The notes beneath the pieces are model-generated. The model worked only from the letters and a program-made list of their open reading frames with translations, searched no databases and had not been told where the DNA came from. A DNA stretch of 64,000 nucleotides from contig SVEB01000046.1 of assembly GCA_015057635.1 (NCBI GenBank), positions 1 to 64,000 of the forward strand. Direction: 5' to 3'. Source of the stretch: Lachnospiraceae bacterium (GTDB lineage Bacteria > Bacillota > Clostridia > Lachnospirales > Lachnospiraceae). The position numbers and the translations under genes were made by a program. Shown here piece by piece: positions 45,030 to 52,375 of the stretch. Within the stretch, counting starts at the first letter, position 1. Every line of letters begins with the position of its first letter.

Positions 45030-46103
45030 CTATTCTTCTTCTGACTCGTTGTTTAAGCCGTATGCCTGAGATTCACTCTTGATATCGATCTTATAACCTG
45101 TTAATCTTGCTGCAAGTCTTGCATTCTGTCCTTCACGGCCGATTGCAAGTGATAACTGATAATCTGGCACGATTACTTTTGCGCTTAATTCTTCTGTATT
45201 TACATCAACAGAAACAACTTTTGCTGGGCTTAATGCGTTCTCGATTAATGTTGCAGGATCTTCGCTCCAGTTGATGATATCGATTTTTTCTCCACGAAGT
45301 TCGTTTACGATTGCATTTACTCTTGCACCGTTTAAACCAACACATGCACCTACTGGATCTACATTAGGGTCGTTGCTTGCAACTGCCATCTTTGTTCTCT
45401 GGCCAGCTTCACGGCTGATGCTCTTGATTTCAACAGTACCATCTTTTACTTCTGTAACTTCTGCTTCGAATAATCTCTTCACAAGTTCTGGATGTGTTCT
45501 GCTTACTGTGATTCTTGGTCCCTTAGTGGTATCTTTTACTTCTAATACGTATAACTTCACACGATCAGTTGGCTTGAAGTGTTCGCCTTTGATCTGTTCG
45601 TTTTCTGTTAATACCGCATCTACTTTACCAAGATTGATGCTTACATTGCCGCCAACATAACGCTGAACAATACCAGTTACGATATCTTTTTCTTTGCCAT
45701 AGTACTGATTGTAAAGAACTTTTCTTTCTTCTTCACGGATTTTCTGTACAACAACCTGTTTTGCTTTCTGAGCCGCAATACGTCCAAAGTTTTTTGGAGT
45801 TACTTCTACGTCTACCATATCACCAATGTCGTATTTCTTTCTTGGGAATTTCATTCTTGCTTCTGCAAGAGAAATCTGCATAACCGGATCTTCCACATCT
45901 TCCACAACTTCTCTTTCTGCATAAACGCCAACCGCACCTGTTACACGGTCAATGCTTACTTTGATGTTGTCTGCTTTACCGAAGTGGTTCTTACAGGCTG
46001 CAACTAAAGAGTTTTCCATTGCTTCTAATAAAATCTCTTTGCTGATATCCTTTTCCTTTTCGATCTGATTTAATGCTTCAATTAATTCCTTATTCCCTTC
46101 CAT
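45030..46103 (-). CDS. nusA: Transcription termination/antitermination protein NusA
   Basis: The start is the ATG at 46101-46103 (MEGNKELIEAL), 11 nt after AAGGAGG; a TTG three codons upstream is too close to it. The 357-residue protein has the NusA N-terminal domain, an S1 domain (KEKDIVTGIVQRYVGGNVSI) and two KH domains (VGACVGLNGARVNAIVNELR near residue 240 and LAIGREGQNARLAARLTG near 320). It lacks the acidic C-terminal repeats, as in other Firmicutes. It regulates pausing and termination. First gene after rimP. Confidence 0.96.
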   Translation of the reverse strand: MEGNKELIEALNQIEKEKDISKEILLEAMENSLVAACKNHFGKADNIKVSIDRVTGAVGVYAEREVVEDVEDPVMQISLAEARMKFPRKKYDIGDMVDVEVTPKNFGRIAAQKAKQVVVQKIREEERKVLYNQYYGKEKDIVTGIVQRYVGGNVSINLGKVDAVLTENEQIKGEHFKPTDRVKLYVLEVKDTTKGPRITVSRTHPELVKRLFEAEVTEVKDGTVEIKSISREAGQRTKMAVASNDPNVDPVGACVGLNGARVNAIVNELRGEKIDIINWSEDPATLIENALSPAKVVSVDVNTEELSAKVIVPDYQLSLAIGREGQNARLAARLTGYKIDIKSESQAYGLNNESEEE

Positions 46104-46133
46104 CTGATTCAATTCCTCCTTAGATTTAAACTC

Positions 46134-46601
46134 CTAAAAATCAAGCGCTAATCTTACCATAGCTACGTTGCTTCTCTCAAATTCCATGTTGTTGCCTTCG
46201 GAAATTTCAATCACAATCTTATTTTCATCAAAATCAACTAAGATTCCGCTGAAATCTTTTTGTTTGTTAATACCTTTATAAAGCTTTACTTCTACTTCTT
46301 CCCCAATGCTTCTTGCGAAGTGTTTATCTTTTTTTAACTGTCTGCCAAGACCAGGAGAACTTACTTCTAAGATATAAGCATCCGGTATAAAGTCATTTAC
46401 ATCGAGTAAATCACTTAGGGCACGACTTACCACTTCACAGTCATTCACACTAATTCCACCTTCTTTGTCGATGTAGTAACGTAGATACCAGGTTCCTACT
46501 TCCTTTACATATTCCACGTCAACAAGCTCAAAGTTGTGTTCTTCCATAATTGGTGCCACTAACTGCTCTGCTTTAAATTCGTATTCCTCTCTCTTTGTCA
46601 T
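46134..46601 (-). CDS. rimP: Ribosome maturation factor RimP
   Basis: The start is the ATG at 46599-46601 (MTKREEYEFKAEQLVAPI) after AAGGTGG, not the longer open frame that continues upstream into the leader. The 155-residue protein has the RimP core FELVDVEYVKEVGTWYLRYY, NDCEVVSRALSDLLD and ILEVSSPGLGRQLKK, then a C-terminal SH3-like barrel. It acts in 30S maturation. It heads the conserved rimP-nusA-infB operon, with a TTGCAT/TATACT promoter upstream. Confidence 0.94.
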   Translation of the reverse strand: MTKREEYEFKAEQLVAPIMEEHNFELVDVEYVKEVGTWYLRYYIDKEGGISVNDCEVVSRALSDLLDVNDFIPDAYILEVSSPGLGRQLKKDKHFARSIGEEVEVKLYKGINKQKDFSGILVDFDENKIVIEISEGNNMEFERSNVAMVRLALDF

Positions 46602-46728
46602 GAGAGTCACCACCTTTCTTATTCTCACCTGATCCGTATTCGACATATTTTCTGGCTTCTGCCTTCTGACACAGTATCCGGCCGGCGTGATACAGGCCTG
46701 CCATTCTACCCTGCCCTTTACAAAAACT

Positions 46729-46751
46729 AAGAGTGGACTTTCGTCCACTCT
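46729..46751 (-). other. Leader hairpin upstream of rimP
   Basis: GAGTGGA, loop, TCCACTC forms a 7-bp stem with a 6-nt loop in the 5' leader, shortly after the predicted start. Its function is unknown. Confidence 0.5.
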
Positions 46752-46781
46752 CATCAGGTTACATATTATTGCATCTACTAT

Positions 46782-46810
46782 AGTATAGCACTGATTTGCC
46801 TTAAATGCAA
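46782..46810 (-). promoter_or_regulatory. Promoter of the rimP-nusA-infB operon
   Basis: TTGCAT (complement of 46805-46810), 17 bp, TATACT (complement of 46782-46787). It gives a leader of about 170 nt before rimP. Confidence 0.65.
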
Positions 46811-46892
46811 GTATTTTTAACAATGACGTCTTTTTGAGTGGTACGCCGAAGTATCACTTCTACACGCATTAGTATGGTTAAAAACTGCTTTC

Positions 46893-47894
46893 CTATGCAT
46901 TTTTGTCTTTTACCATACTTTGCTTCCGAATCGAAACCTCACCGGAAGAAATCGTCTTTCTCGTTCCATCTAGTAGTTCTACCACAAGCCCGCCAAAGTC
47001 TGTAATATCCACTGCCTTTGCCGGAATATTGCCATCAGCAGACAGTATTACAATCTCTTCGCCTAAAATAAAGGAATACTTTTTATATTCTTCAATAAAA
47101 GAACGATCGTCCTTATTCATGCACAGTTCCATGACCTGATTGAAAATCTCGGCCACCAGCTGATTTCTTGTGACTTCCACATTCTCTCCATGATACAGAC
47201 TTCCTGCCACATGTTTGATTTCTTCCGAAAAGGCATCCTCCGGCATATTAAAATTAATGCCGATTCCAAGAATGATGGAATCTACCATTCCCGTCTGAAT
47301 ATCCGTGACCGCTTCTGTTAAGATGCCGCATACCTTCTTCTCTTCAAAATAAAGATCATTTACCCATTTAATCAGCGTTTCTTTTCCGGTCACCTTTTTA
47401 ATGGCGCGCCGCACTGCCACGGAAGCCGCTGTCGTCATATAGATCGCATCTGCGGCTTCCATCTGTGGTTTCAGCAGAATGCTCATATAGATGCCATTTC
47501 CTTTTGGCGTCTCAAATACTCTGCCGCGTCTTCCTCTTCCGTTCGTCTGCGCTTCTGCCACAAACAAACTTCCATGTTCCGCTCCTTCTGCCGCCGCAAG
47601 TTTCGCATTCTGGTTTGTCGACCCAGTCTCCTTATAAGTAGTGATCGCACAGTCTTTCCATTCCTTTAAAAGGCTTGCCCGAATCCCTTCCGTGGAGATT
47701 ACATCCGTATTCAGACTTAAACAGTATCCTTTATTCGGCACCGCATGAATCTCATACCCTTCCACCTCAAGCTGTTTTATCGCCTTCCATACAGCCGTTC
47801 TTGAAACATCAAGCTCACGGGCCAGCTCCTCTCCAGAGAAAAACTGCCCCCTGCTGTGTTCTAATTTTGTAAGGACATCCTGCTTAACCGACAT
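46893..47894 (-). CDS. birA: Biotin operon repressor/biotin-[acetyl-CoA-carboxylase] ligase
   Basis: The 333-residue protein has an N-terminal winged HTH (LARELDVSRTAVWKAIKQLE, about residues 23-42) and a biotin ligase domain: TGSTNQNAKLAAAEG, AQTNGRGRRGRVFETPKGNG (biotinyl-AMP loop), TGKETLIKWVNDLYFEEKKV and the SH3-like C-terminal domain. It biotinylates carboxylases and represses biotin genes. It overlaps the stop of the channel-nitroreductase fusion by 11 nt, so both share a transcript. Confidence 0.94.
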   Translation of the reverse strand: MSVKQDVLTKLEHSRGQFFSGEELARELDVSRTAVWKAIKQLEVEGYEIHAVPNKGYCLSLNTDVISTEGIRASLLKEWKDCAITTYKETGSTNQNAKLAAAEGAEHGSLFVAEAQTNGRGRRGRVFETPKGNGIYMSILLKPQMEAADAIYMTTAASVAVRRAIKKVTGKETLIKWVNDLYFEEKKVCGILTEAVTDIQTGMVDSIILGIGINFNMPEDAFSEEIKHVAGSLYHGENVEVTRNQLVAEIFNQVMELCMNKDDRSFIEEYKKYSFILGEEIVILSADGNIPAKAVDITDFGGLVVELLDGTRKTISSGEVSIRKQSMVKDKNA

Positions 47895-49242
47895 AATGAA
47901 TCACTGCCTCATCCTTCACTTTTTCCTTTGGCTCTTCCTTCGCATAGCCAAGATCCGCGATCCCCCATACAATATGTTCCTTTGGAATCCCATAAGAATC
48001 AAGAAGCGGACGAATTCTTTCATCATCACAGATTGTCTTAAGCTGGTTAATCCAACAGGACCCAATTCCAAGAGAATTCGCCATTAAAAACATATTCTGA
48101 AGCGCACAAGCACAATCTGCAAGCCCATTCGAATTCTCACGATCATTGCTCACCAATACAATCACGTCCGGACGATAAAAATCATAATTCTCTCCACGTC
48201 CTAATACAGTACCAACTGCCTTTGCCAATTCCATCATCTTTTCTTTATCCTGTATCACCGTAAATCTCCAGGACTGACGATTCATGCCGCTTGGTGCATT
48301 CACGCCGGCCTTTAGAATCAGTTCCAGATCCTCCTGCTTCACGGCCTCTGTTGTAAATGATCTACAGCTTCTTCTGCTTAAAATATTCTGATAAACCTGA
48401 TTCATCCTATTTCCCCTTCCTGTATGTACTCTTGCAGGGTAATTATACGCTGTCCGCTCCTCCATTGCAAGGCTTTGCGACTGGTTCCAGAGCATCGTAA
48501 ACAATTCCACGAACTGTCGCAAATCCTCCTCCGACATATCATCCATATGATCCAGCTGATTTTTCATCCCTTCTACCAGTTCCTCTCGGTAAGATCGTTC
48601 CTTCCGTCCGCTGAAAAAATACGAGGTAAGCGTACTTGTAATCGAACCGATCAACCCAATCCCGGTCAGCATTAAAATCCCTGCCACCACTCTGCCGGGC
48701 AGTGTATGTGGCGAAATATCCCCATATCCGACTGTTGTAACCGTAACGAACGCCCACCAGACACCATCCTCCAAAGACATATCCTCTGCAAAATGGATCC
48801 CGATCCCGCCGGCAAAAGTCAGAACAACCGTCATAACAAGCATATACTTAAACCCATTCGTATTCAAAAAGGCTCTAACATTTCTGGTCCATCTAAACCC
48901 ATACGAGCAGACCCTCGCGAATCTCGCCGTAGTAGTCGTCACCTTGGAAATCCGAAGCAATTTCCTCACCTTAAAAATACGCAGTCCCCGAAACATTGAA
49001 TTAAACGGCAAAATCGCCAGCAGATCCAGCACATTTTCCTTCAGAAACCGTTTCCTGTCTCCCGCCAGAATAAACCTTACCACATAATCCAGCACAAAGA
49101 TCCACAAAATAACCGTATCCACAATACTCCATGCCCGGTCAAGCCCCTTCACCACATCCTCAATCGCGATCCCCACCGCCATCACAGCCAGAATCCCGAT
49201 CAAAACCTGATAAACCACACTCGCTCTCTGCTTCCGATTCAT
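47884..49242 (-). CDS. Voltage-gated-type K+ channel fused to a nitroreductase domain
   Basis: One continuous frame of 452 residues holds two domains. Residues about 1-215: 6-TM VIC-family channel with an S4-like Arg/Lys segment (RGLRIFKVRKLLRISKV), pore helix and filter TVTTVGYGD near residue 175. Residues about 275-450: FMN-dependent nitroreductase (SRRSCRSF, NAPSGMNRQSWRFTVI, DCACALQNMFLMANSLGIGS). A helical linker separates them. An internal in-frame ATG at 48403-48405 has AAGGGG 7 nt upstream and could yield free nitroreductase. A start at 49260 is also possible. Redox control of the pore is inferred. Confidence 0.85.
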   Translation of the reverse strand: MNRKQRASVVYQVLIGILAVMAVGIAIEDVVKGLDRAWSIVDTVILWIFVLDYVVRFILAGDRKRFLKENVLDLLAILPFNSMFRGLRIFKVRKLLRISKVTTTTARFARVCSYGFRWTRNVRAFLNTNGFKYMLVMTVVLTFAGGIGIHFAEDMSLEDGVWWAFVTVTTVGYGDISPHTLPGRVVAGILMLTGIGLIGSITSTLTSYFFSGRKERSYREELVEGMKNQLDHMDDMSEEDLRQFVELFTMLWNQSQSLAMEERTAYNYPARVHTGRGNRMNQVYQNILSRRSCRSFTTEAVKQEDLELILKAGVNAPSGMNRQSWRFTVIQDKEKMMELAKAVGTVLGRGENYDFYRPDVIVLVSNDRENSNGLADCACALQNMFLMANSLGIGSCWINQLKTICDDERIRPLLDSYGIPKEHIVWGIADLGYAKEEPKEKVKDEAVIHYVG

Positions 49243-49290
49243 CTCACATTCCTCATTCACTTTCCGAAAACTTTTTATCCAATTCCCTAC

Positions 49291-49319
49291 ATTATAAATT
49301 CCCCCTCCCCCCTTGTCAA
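49291..49319 (-). promoter_or_regulatory. Consensus promoter with G-rich spacer for the channel-birA operon
   Basis: TTGACA (complement of 49314-49319) and TATAAT (complement of 49291-49296) are 17 bp apart. The spacer on the minus strand is AGGGGGGAGGGGGAATT, an unusually G-rich spacer. Confidence 0.85.
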
Positions 49320-49404
49320 ATTATGTAGTCATATCTCGCTCATATTCCTCTCTTTTTCCCTCTACTCTTATCGTGCCTTCTCTTTTGCCACTACTTTCCT
49401 CTTT

Positions 49405-49495
49405 TATCTTTTGCCTTTTGCCTTTGTTTTTTGCTTTTTGCTTTTTGTTTTTGCTTTTTGTTTTTGCTTTTGCCCTTTGCCTTTTGTCCCACACA
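49405..49495. repeat. Low-complexity CTTTTTG-type tract
   Basis: TTTTGCC, CTTTTTG and GTTTTTG units repeat in irregular tandem for about 90 bp upstream of the channel promoter. No gene is supported here. Confidence 0.75.
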
Positions 49496-49504
49496 TCCGT
49501 CTGT

Positions 49505-49540
49505 GTCACAATGCGTTTCGCCCGCGAAACGCATTGTGAC
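49505..49540 (-). repeat. Accessory hairpin abutting giant element C
   Basis: GTCACAATGCGTTTCG (49505-49520) pairs perfectly with CGAAACGCATTGTGAC (49525-49540). The AATGCGTTT/AAACGCATT core is shared with the accessory hairpin of element D (59026-59059). Confidence 0.85.
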
Positions 49541-49738
49541 ATCGCCATCTGGCCCTATGACGTGTGGTGCGATATGGTTCCGAATGTCCGGCTCGAGACG
49601 AACAGAATGCAGGCGGCGTGTTTGAATAGCAGACAGCTAGCTGTCTGATAGGCAAAAACGCCGCCTGCATTCTGTCCGCTCTCGCGTCCGAACATTGGAA
49701 CCATATCGCGCCGCACGTCATAGGGCCAGATGGCGATG
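49540..49738 (-). repeat. Giant palindromic element C (3'-UTR hairpin family)
   Basis: Outer arms of about 47 bp, then the internal loop GGCTCGAGACGAACA opposite TGTCCGCTCTCGCGTCC, a 19-bp inner stem and cap GAATAGCAGACAG (49623-49636 region), loop CTAG, CTGTCTGATAGGC. The loop region matches element A, except that CATG/CATG of A is CGAG/CTCG here, a double compensatory change. It ends 5 nt from the rubrerythrin stop codon. Confidence 0.9.
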
Positions 49739-49743
49739 CCCCC

Positions 49744-50370
49744 CTAATCCCTCGGAGCCCCCCCCCCATTGAGTCGTCCATACGGAACAAGGTCCAACCG
49801 AAGGAAAAAGTCTTGTGAAGCGTGGCAGGTAGGGCAGGAAAGCGGGGCATTCGTATCCTCTAAAACAGTGCCGCAGTTCAGGCACATCCATGACGTTGCC
49901 ACATCGGACACAAAAAGTCTATCCTGCTCCAGCAGATCTGCAAACCTTGCAAATCGCTCCCCGTGAATCCGATCCGCCTCACGGATCATCTGAAACTGTT
50001 CTGCAATCTGCGGGAATCCCTCCTCCTTCGCTTTCTCTTCAAATCTCCTATACACGTCATAGTATTCCGTCAATTCATTCTGCGCTGCTGCACGCAGCAT
50101 TCCAATCACATTCTTTCTATGCTCCGCCGGATATCCTCCCTCTACATACACGGTCTCTCCCGCAAAATCCTGCAAATGCTTATAATAAAGCTCCGCATGC
50201 TCCTTCTCCTGATTGGCCGTAAACAAAAACATCAGTTTTAGTGCCTGATACCCCTGCCTCTCACACTCTGCCGCTGCAAACGTATAGCGGTTTCTTGCCA
50301 GGCTTTCCCCTGCAAATGCCCGCATCAGATTTTTCTTTGTCTCACTGCATTTAAAATCTGTTGTACTCAT
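49744..50370 (-). CDS. rbr: Rubrerythrin
   Basis: The start is ATG at 50368-50370 (MSTTDFKCSETKKNLMRAFA) behind GGTGGAT; an in-frame extension upstream is not supported. The 208-residue protein has the diiron four-helix bundle (GESLARNRYTFAAAECE, KEHAELYYKHL, NELTEYYDVYRRFEEKAKEE, EADRIHGERFARFA) and a C-terminal rubredoxin-like WMCLNCGTVLE / CPTCHASQDFF domain. It reduces hydrogen peroxide in anaerobes. The final residues are encoded by a run of ten G (49758-49767 complement), so the tail could vary by slippage. Confidence 0.92.
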   Translation of the reverse strand: MSTTDFKCSETKKNLMRAFAGESLARNRYTFAAAECERQGYQALKLMFLFTANQEKEHAELYYKHLQDFAGETVYVEGGYPAEHRKNVIGMLRAAAQNELTEYYDVYRRFEEKAKEEGFPQIAEQFQMIREADRIHGERFARFADLLEQDRLFVSDVATSWMCLNCGTVLEDTNAPLSCPTCHASQDFFLRLDLVPYGRLNGGGAPRD

Positions 50371-50610
50371 ATCCACCGTTTGGTTTCCTTTCTTTTTACT
50401 CCTTTCATCCTGCCGCTTCTTAAGTTGTTTTGTAGGTATATTATGTAAATACTGGATATTATTTATACACACAACTCATTTTTCCTTCCATCTGGCCAAA
50501 AAGCGTATCTATTTTCCATACACTTGAAAAAAATTCAGAACTATTATACACTTTTAGCAGACTGTATCCACATAACTATGGTACAAAACAAAACAGCAAG
50601 GAGAAAACAC

Positions 50611-51117
50611 ATGGTAGAGATTAACGAACTATATCCATCTAAAAAAAATCAGCTTTATCCTCTTTTAAAAGCACAGCTTAAGGCACTTACCGACGATGAA
50701 CGCCTGGTTCTTCCAAACTTAAGCAACACTTCCGCCCTTTTAAATGGTGCCTTAACCGATATCAACTGGGTCGGCTTTTATCTGATGAAAGGAAATCAGC
50801 TTGTTCTTGGTCCTTTTCAGGGCAAAACAGCCTGCATCCGTATTCCCGTAGGCCGGGGTGTATGCGGAACTGCTGTTGCAGAAAATAAAATCATGCGTGT
50901 TATGGACGTCCATGAATTTCCTGGACACATCGCATGCGACAGCGCCTCCAATTCTGAAATCGTGCTTCCAATCCATCATAACGGAACCGTTATCGGTGTG
51001 TTGGACATTGACAGCCCGATTTTAAATCGTTTCGATGAAGAAGACGAAAAAGGTCTTTCAGAAATCGTAACCTTATTAGAAAACGCATGTGACTGGGAAC
51101 AGTTCACCATGTGTTAA
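50611..51117 (+). CDS. msrC: Free methionine-(R)-sulfoxide reductase (GAF domain)
   Basis: The start is ATG at 50611 with AAGGAG 7 nt upstream; an extension to 50524 is not supported. The 168-residue GAF-domain enzyme has NWVGFYLMKGNQLVLGPFQG, then ACIRIPVGRGVCGTAVAE and FPGHIACDSASNSEIVLPI, which contain the three Cys residues in the positions of YebR-type fRMsr, and GVLDIDSP. It reduces free L-methionine-R-sulfoxide. It lies divergently beside rubrerythrin, a second oxidative-stress gene. Confidence 0.88.
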   Translation: MVEINELYPSKKNQLYPLLKAQLKALTDDERLVLPNLSNTSALLNGALTDINWVGFYLMKGNQLVLGPFQGKTACIRIPVGRGVCGTAVAENKIMRVMDVHEFPGHIACDSASNSEIVLPIHHNGTVIGVLDIDSPILNRFDEEDEKGLSEIVTLLENACDWEQFTMC

Positions 51118-51152
51118 GAAACATCCTGATATTACCATATGTTATACAAAAA

Positions 51153-51198
51153 TACCTTAAGAACATACACTCCTGCTTTGCTCTTAAGGCATTTTCTT
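51153..51198 (+). terminator. Terminator after msrC
   Basis: CCTTAAGA (51155-51162) pairs with TCTTAAGG (51182-51189), followed by CATTTTCTTTAT. Loop is about 19 nt. Confidence 0.65.
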
Positions 51199-51272
51199 TA
51201 TCATATTCTTCATATAATTGACAGATATTCCAATAGATGCTATTCTCTTATTGATAATAGGAGGGTTTATCA

Positions 51273-52088
51273 GTGGGAAATTCAATATCAAAACATATCA
51301 AAAAACGAAGTAACATAAGCGAACGAAATAAAGTACTGATTCGTTTTTTAATTATCACCCTGCTTTCCGGAATATGCGGAGGGCTCTTAAGCGTGGCGGT
51401 TGGCCGAACTGAGGAAGAATTAACAGCATTAGGCAATTTCTTAGAAAAAGCTTTTGTATCGGCTTCCTATATTCTGCTGCCAGCGATCGGACTTGTGTTA
51501 CTGGCAATCAGCTTCTTTTTCTATACACGCCGGAAAAAACAGGTTACTGCCCTTTCCGGTGATGACAGTGATTATGAAGAGGTAAAAAACACCAGCCATG
51601 CCATAGACCGAACATTATGTCTGATTTCTTTTAATAACGTAATTTCCTCTCTTCTTTACGGATTCTGTGTATTAGGACTGCATAATGAAAATTCCGCATT
51701 CCGTACATTGGCGCTTTGCTTCAGTTATCTCTTTACGATTCTGTGCTGCGTCTTCTTACAGCGAAAAGTAATTGATCTTCAAAAGGAAATGAATCCAGAA
51801 AAAAACGGAGATGTGTTAAGCTTTCATTTTGAAAAAGAGTGGATTGCAAGCTGCGATGAATTAGAAAAAATGATCATTTATCAAGCAGCCTACAAAGCCT
51901 ACATAGCGATTCAGTATTCATGTGCTGTACTATTTTGCATCACGGTTCTTCTTGGAATCTGGTTCCCAATCGGAATCCTGCCGCTTCTTATCATCGGTGT
52001 GATCTGGCTGATCTCTACGATAACCTATATGCGACACTCCATGAAACTAAGCTACAAAAATGAAACAGCCGAAGACATAGCAAGATAA
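51273..52088 (+). CDS. DUF3169-like membrane protein
   Basis: GTG start with AGGAGG 9 nt upstream. The 271-residue protein has about six transmembrane segments in three pairs and a cytoplasmic region with LQKEMNPEKNGDVLSFHFEK, WIASCDELEKMIIYQAAYKA, which resembles the DUF3169 family. Such proteins are common in Clostridia and unassigned in function. The gene is monocistronic, with a strong terminator at its stop codon. Confidence 0.7.
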   Translation: MGNSISKHIKKRSNISERNKVLIRFLIITLLSGICGGLLSVAVGRTEEELTALGNFLEKAFVSASYILLPAIGLVLLAISFFFYTRRKKQVTALSGDDSDYEEVKNTSHAIDRTLCLISFNNVISSLLYGFCVLGLHNENSAFRTLALCFSYLFTILCCVFLQRKVIDLQKEMNPEKNGDVLSFHFEKEWIASCDELEKMIIYQAAYKAYIAIQYSCAVLFCITVLLGIWFPIGILPLLIIGVIWLISTITYMRHSMKLSYKNETAEDIAR

Positions 52089-52133
52089 AAAGGCATAAAA
52101 AAAGCACCTAAGGTGCTTTTTTTATGCCTTTTT
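52087..52133. terminator. Bidirectional terminator shared by two converging genes
   Basis: AAAAAGGCATAAAAAAAGCACC pairs perfectly with its complement around TAA. It begins in the stop of the plus-strand DUF3169-like gene and contains the last three codons and stop of the converging 37-residue peptide gene on the minus strand. Confidence 0.9.
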
Positions 52134-52235
52134 ATGTGATCTAAGAGCTTTCCCTGTAAATACACCAGCTACAGCCACGGCCATTAAAAAGATGTAGATA
52201 ATGCCATACTGTGCTACGCCTGCTAAAAATGCCAT
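52122..52235 (-). CDS. Small 37-residue membrane peptide
   Basis: ATG at 52233-52235 is preceded by GGAGGTATATCA, an excellent ribosome binding site. The predicted peptide starts MAFLAGVAQYGII and has one transmembrane helix (about residues 7-30, rich in Ile, Val, Ala and Gly) and a basic Lys/Arg/His tail (KALRSHKKA). A TTGTCA/TATAAT promoter and a strong terminator bracket it, so it appears to be a real monocistronic gene. The bitopic design resembles small subunits or regulators of larger membrane proteins; the partner is unknown. Confidence 0.8.
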   Translation of the reverse strand: MAFLAGVAQYGIIYIFLMAVAVAGVFTGKALRSHKKA

Positions 52236-52307
52236 TGATATACCTCCTAAGCAGATTGCAAAGACTGCCTGCCATAAAACGTTGCTGCAACCTTTCTTTG
52301 TATCAAC

Positions 52308-52335
52308 ATTATAACATATTTTTAGACATTGACAA
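52308..52335 (-). promoter_or_regulatory. Promoter of the 37-residue peptide gene
   Basis: TTGTCA (complement of 52330-52335), 16 bp, TATAAT (complement of 52308-52313), with a leader of about 60-65 nt. Confidence 0.75.
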
Positions 52336-52375
52336 GCCTCTTTGATTTTGTTCCCATTTTTTTAATATTTTGATT

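Noticed and set aside
49313-49648. Plus-strand ORF over the CTTTTTG tract and element C
   Set aside because: Low-complexity translation (Phe/Leu/Cys) overlapping a consensus promoter and hairpins.
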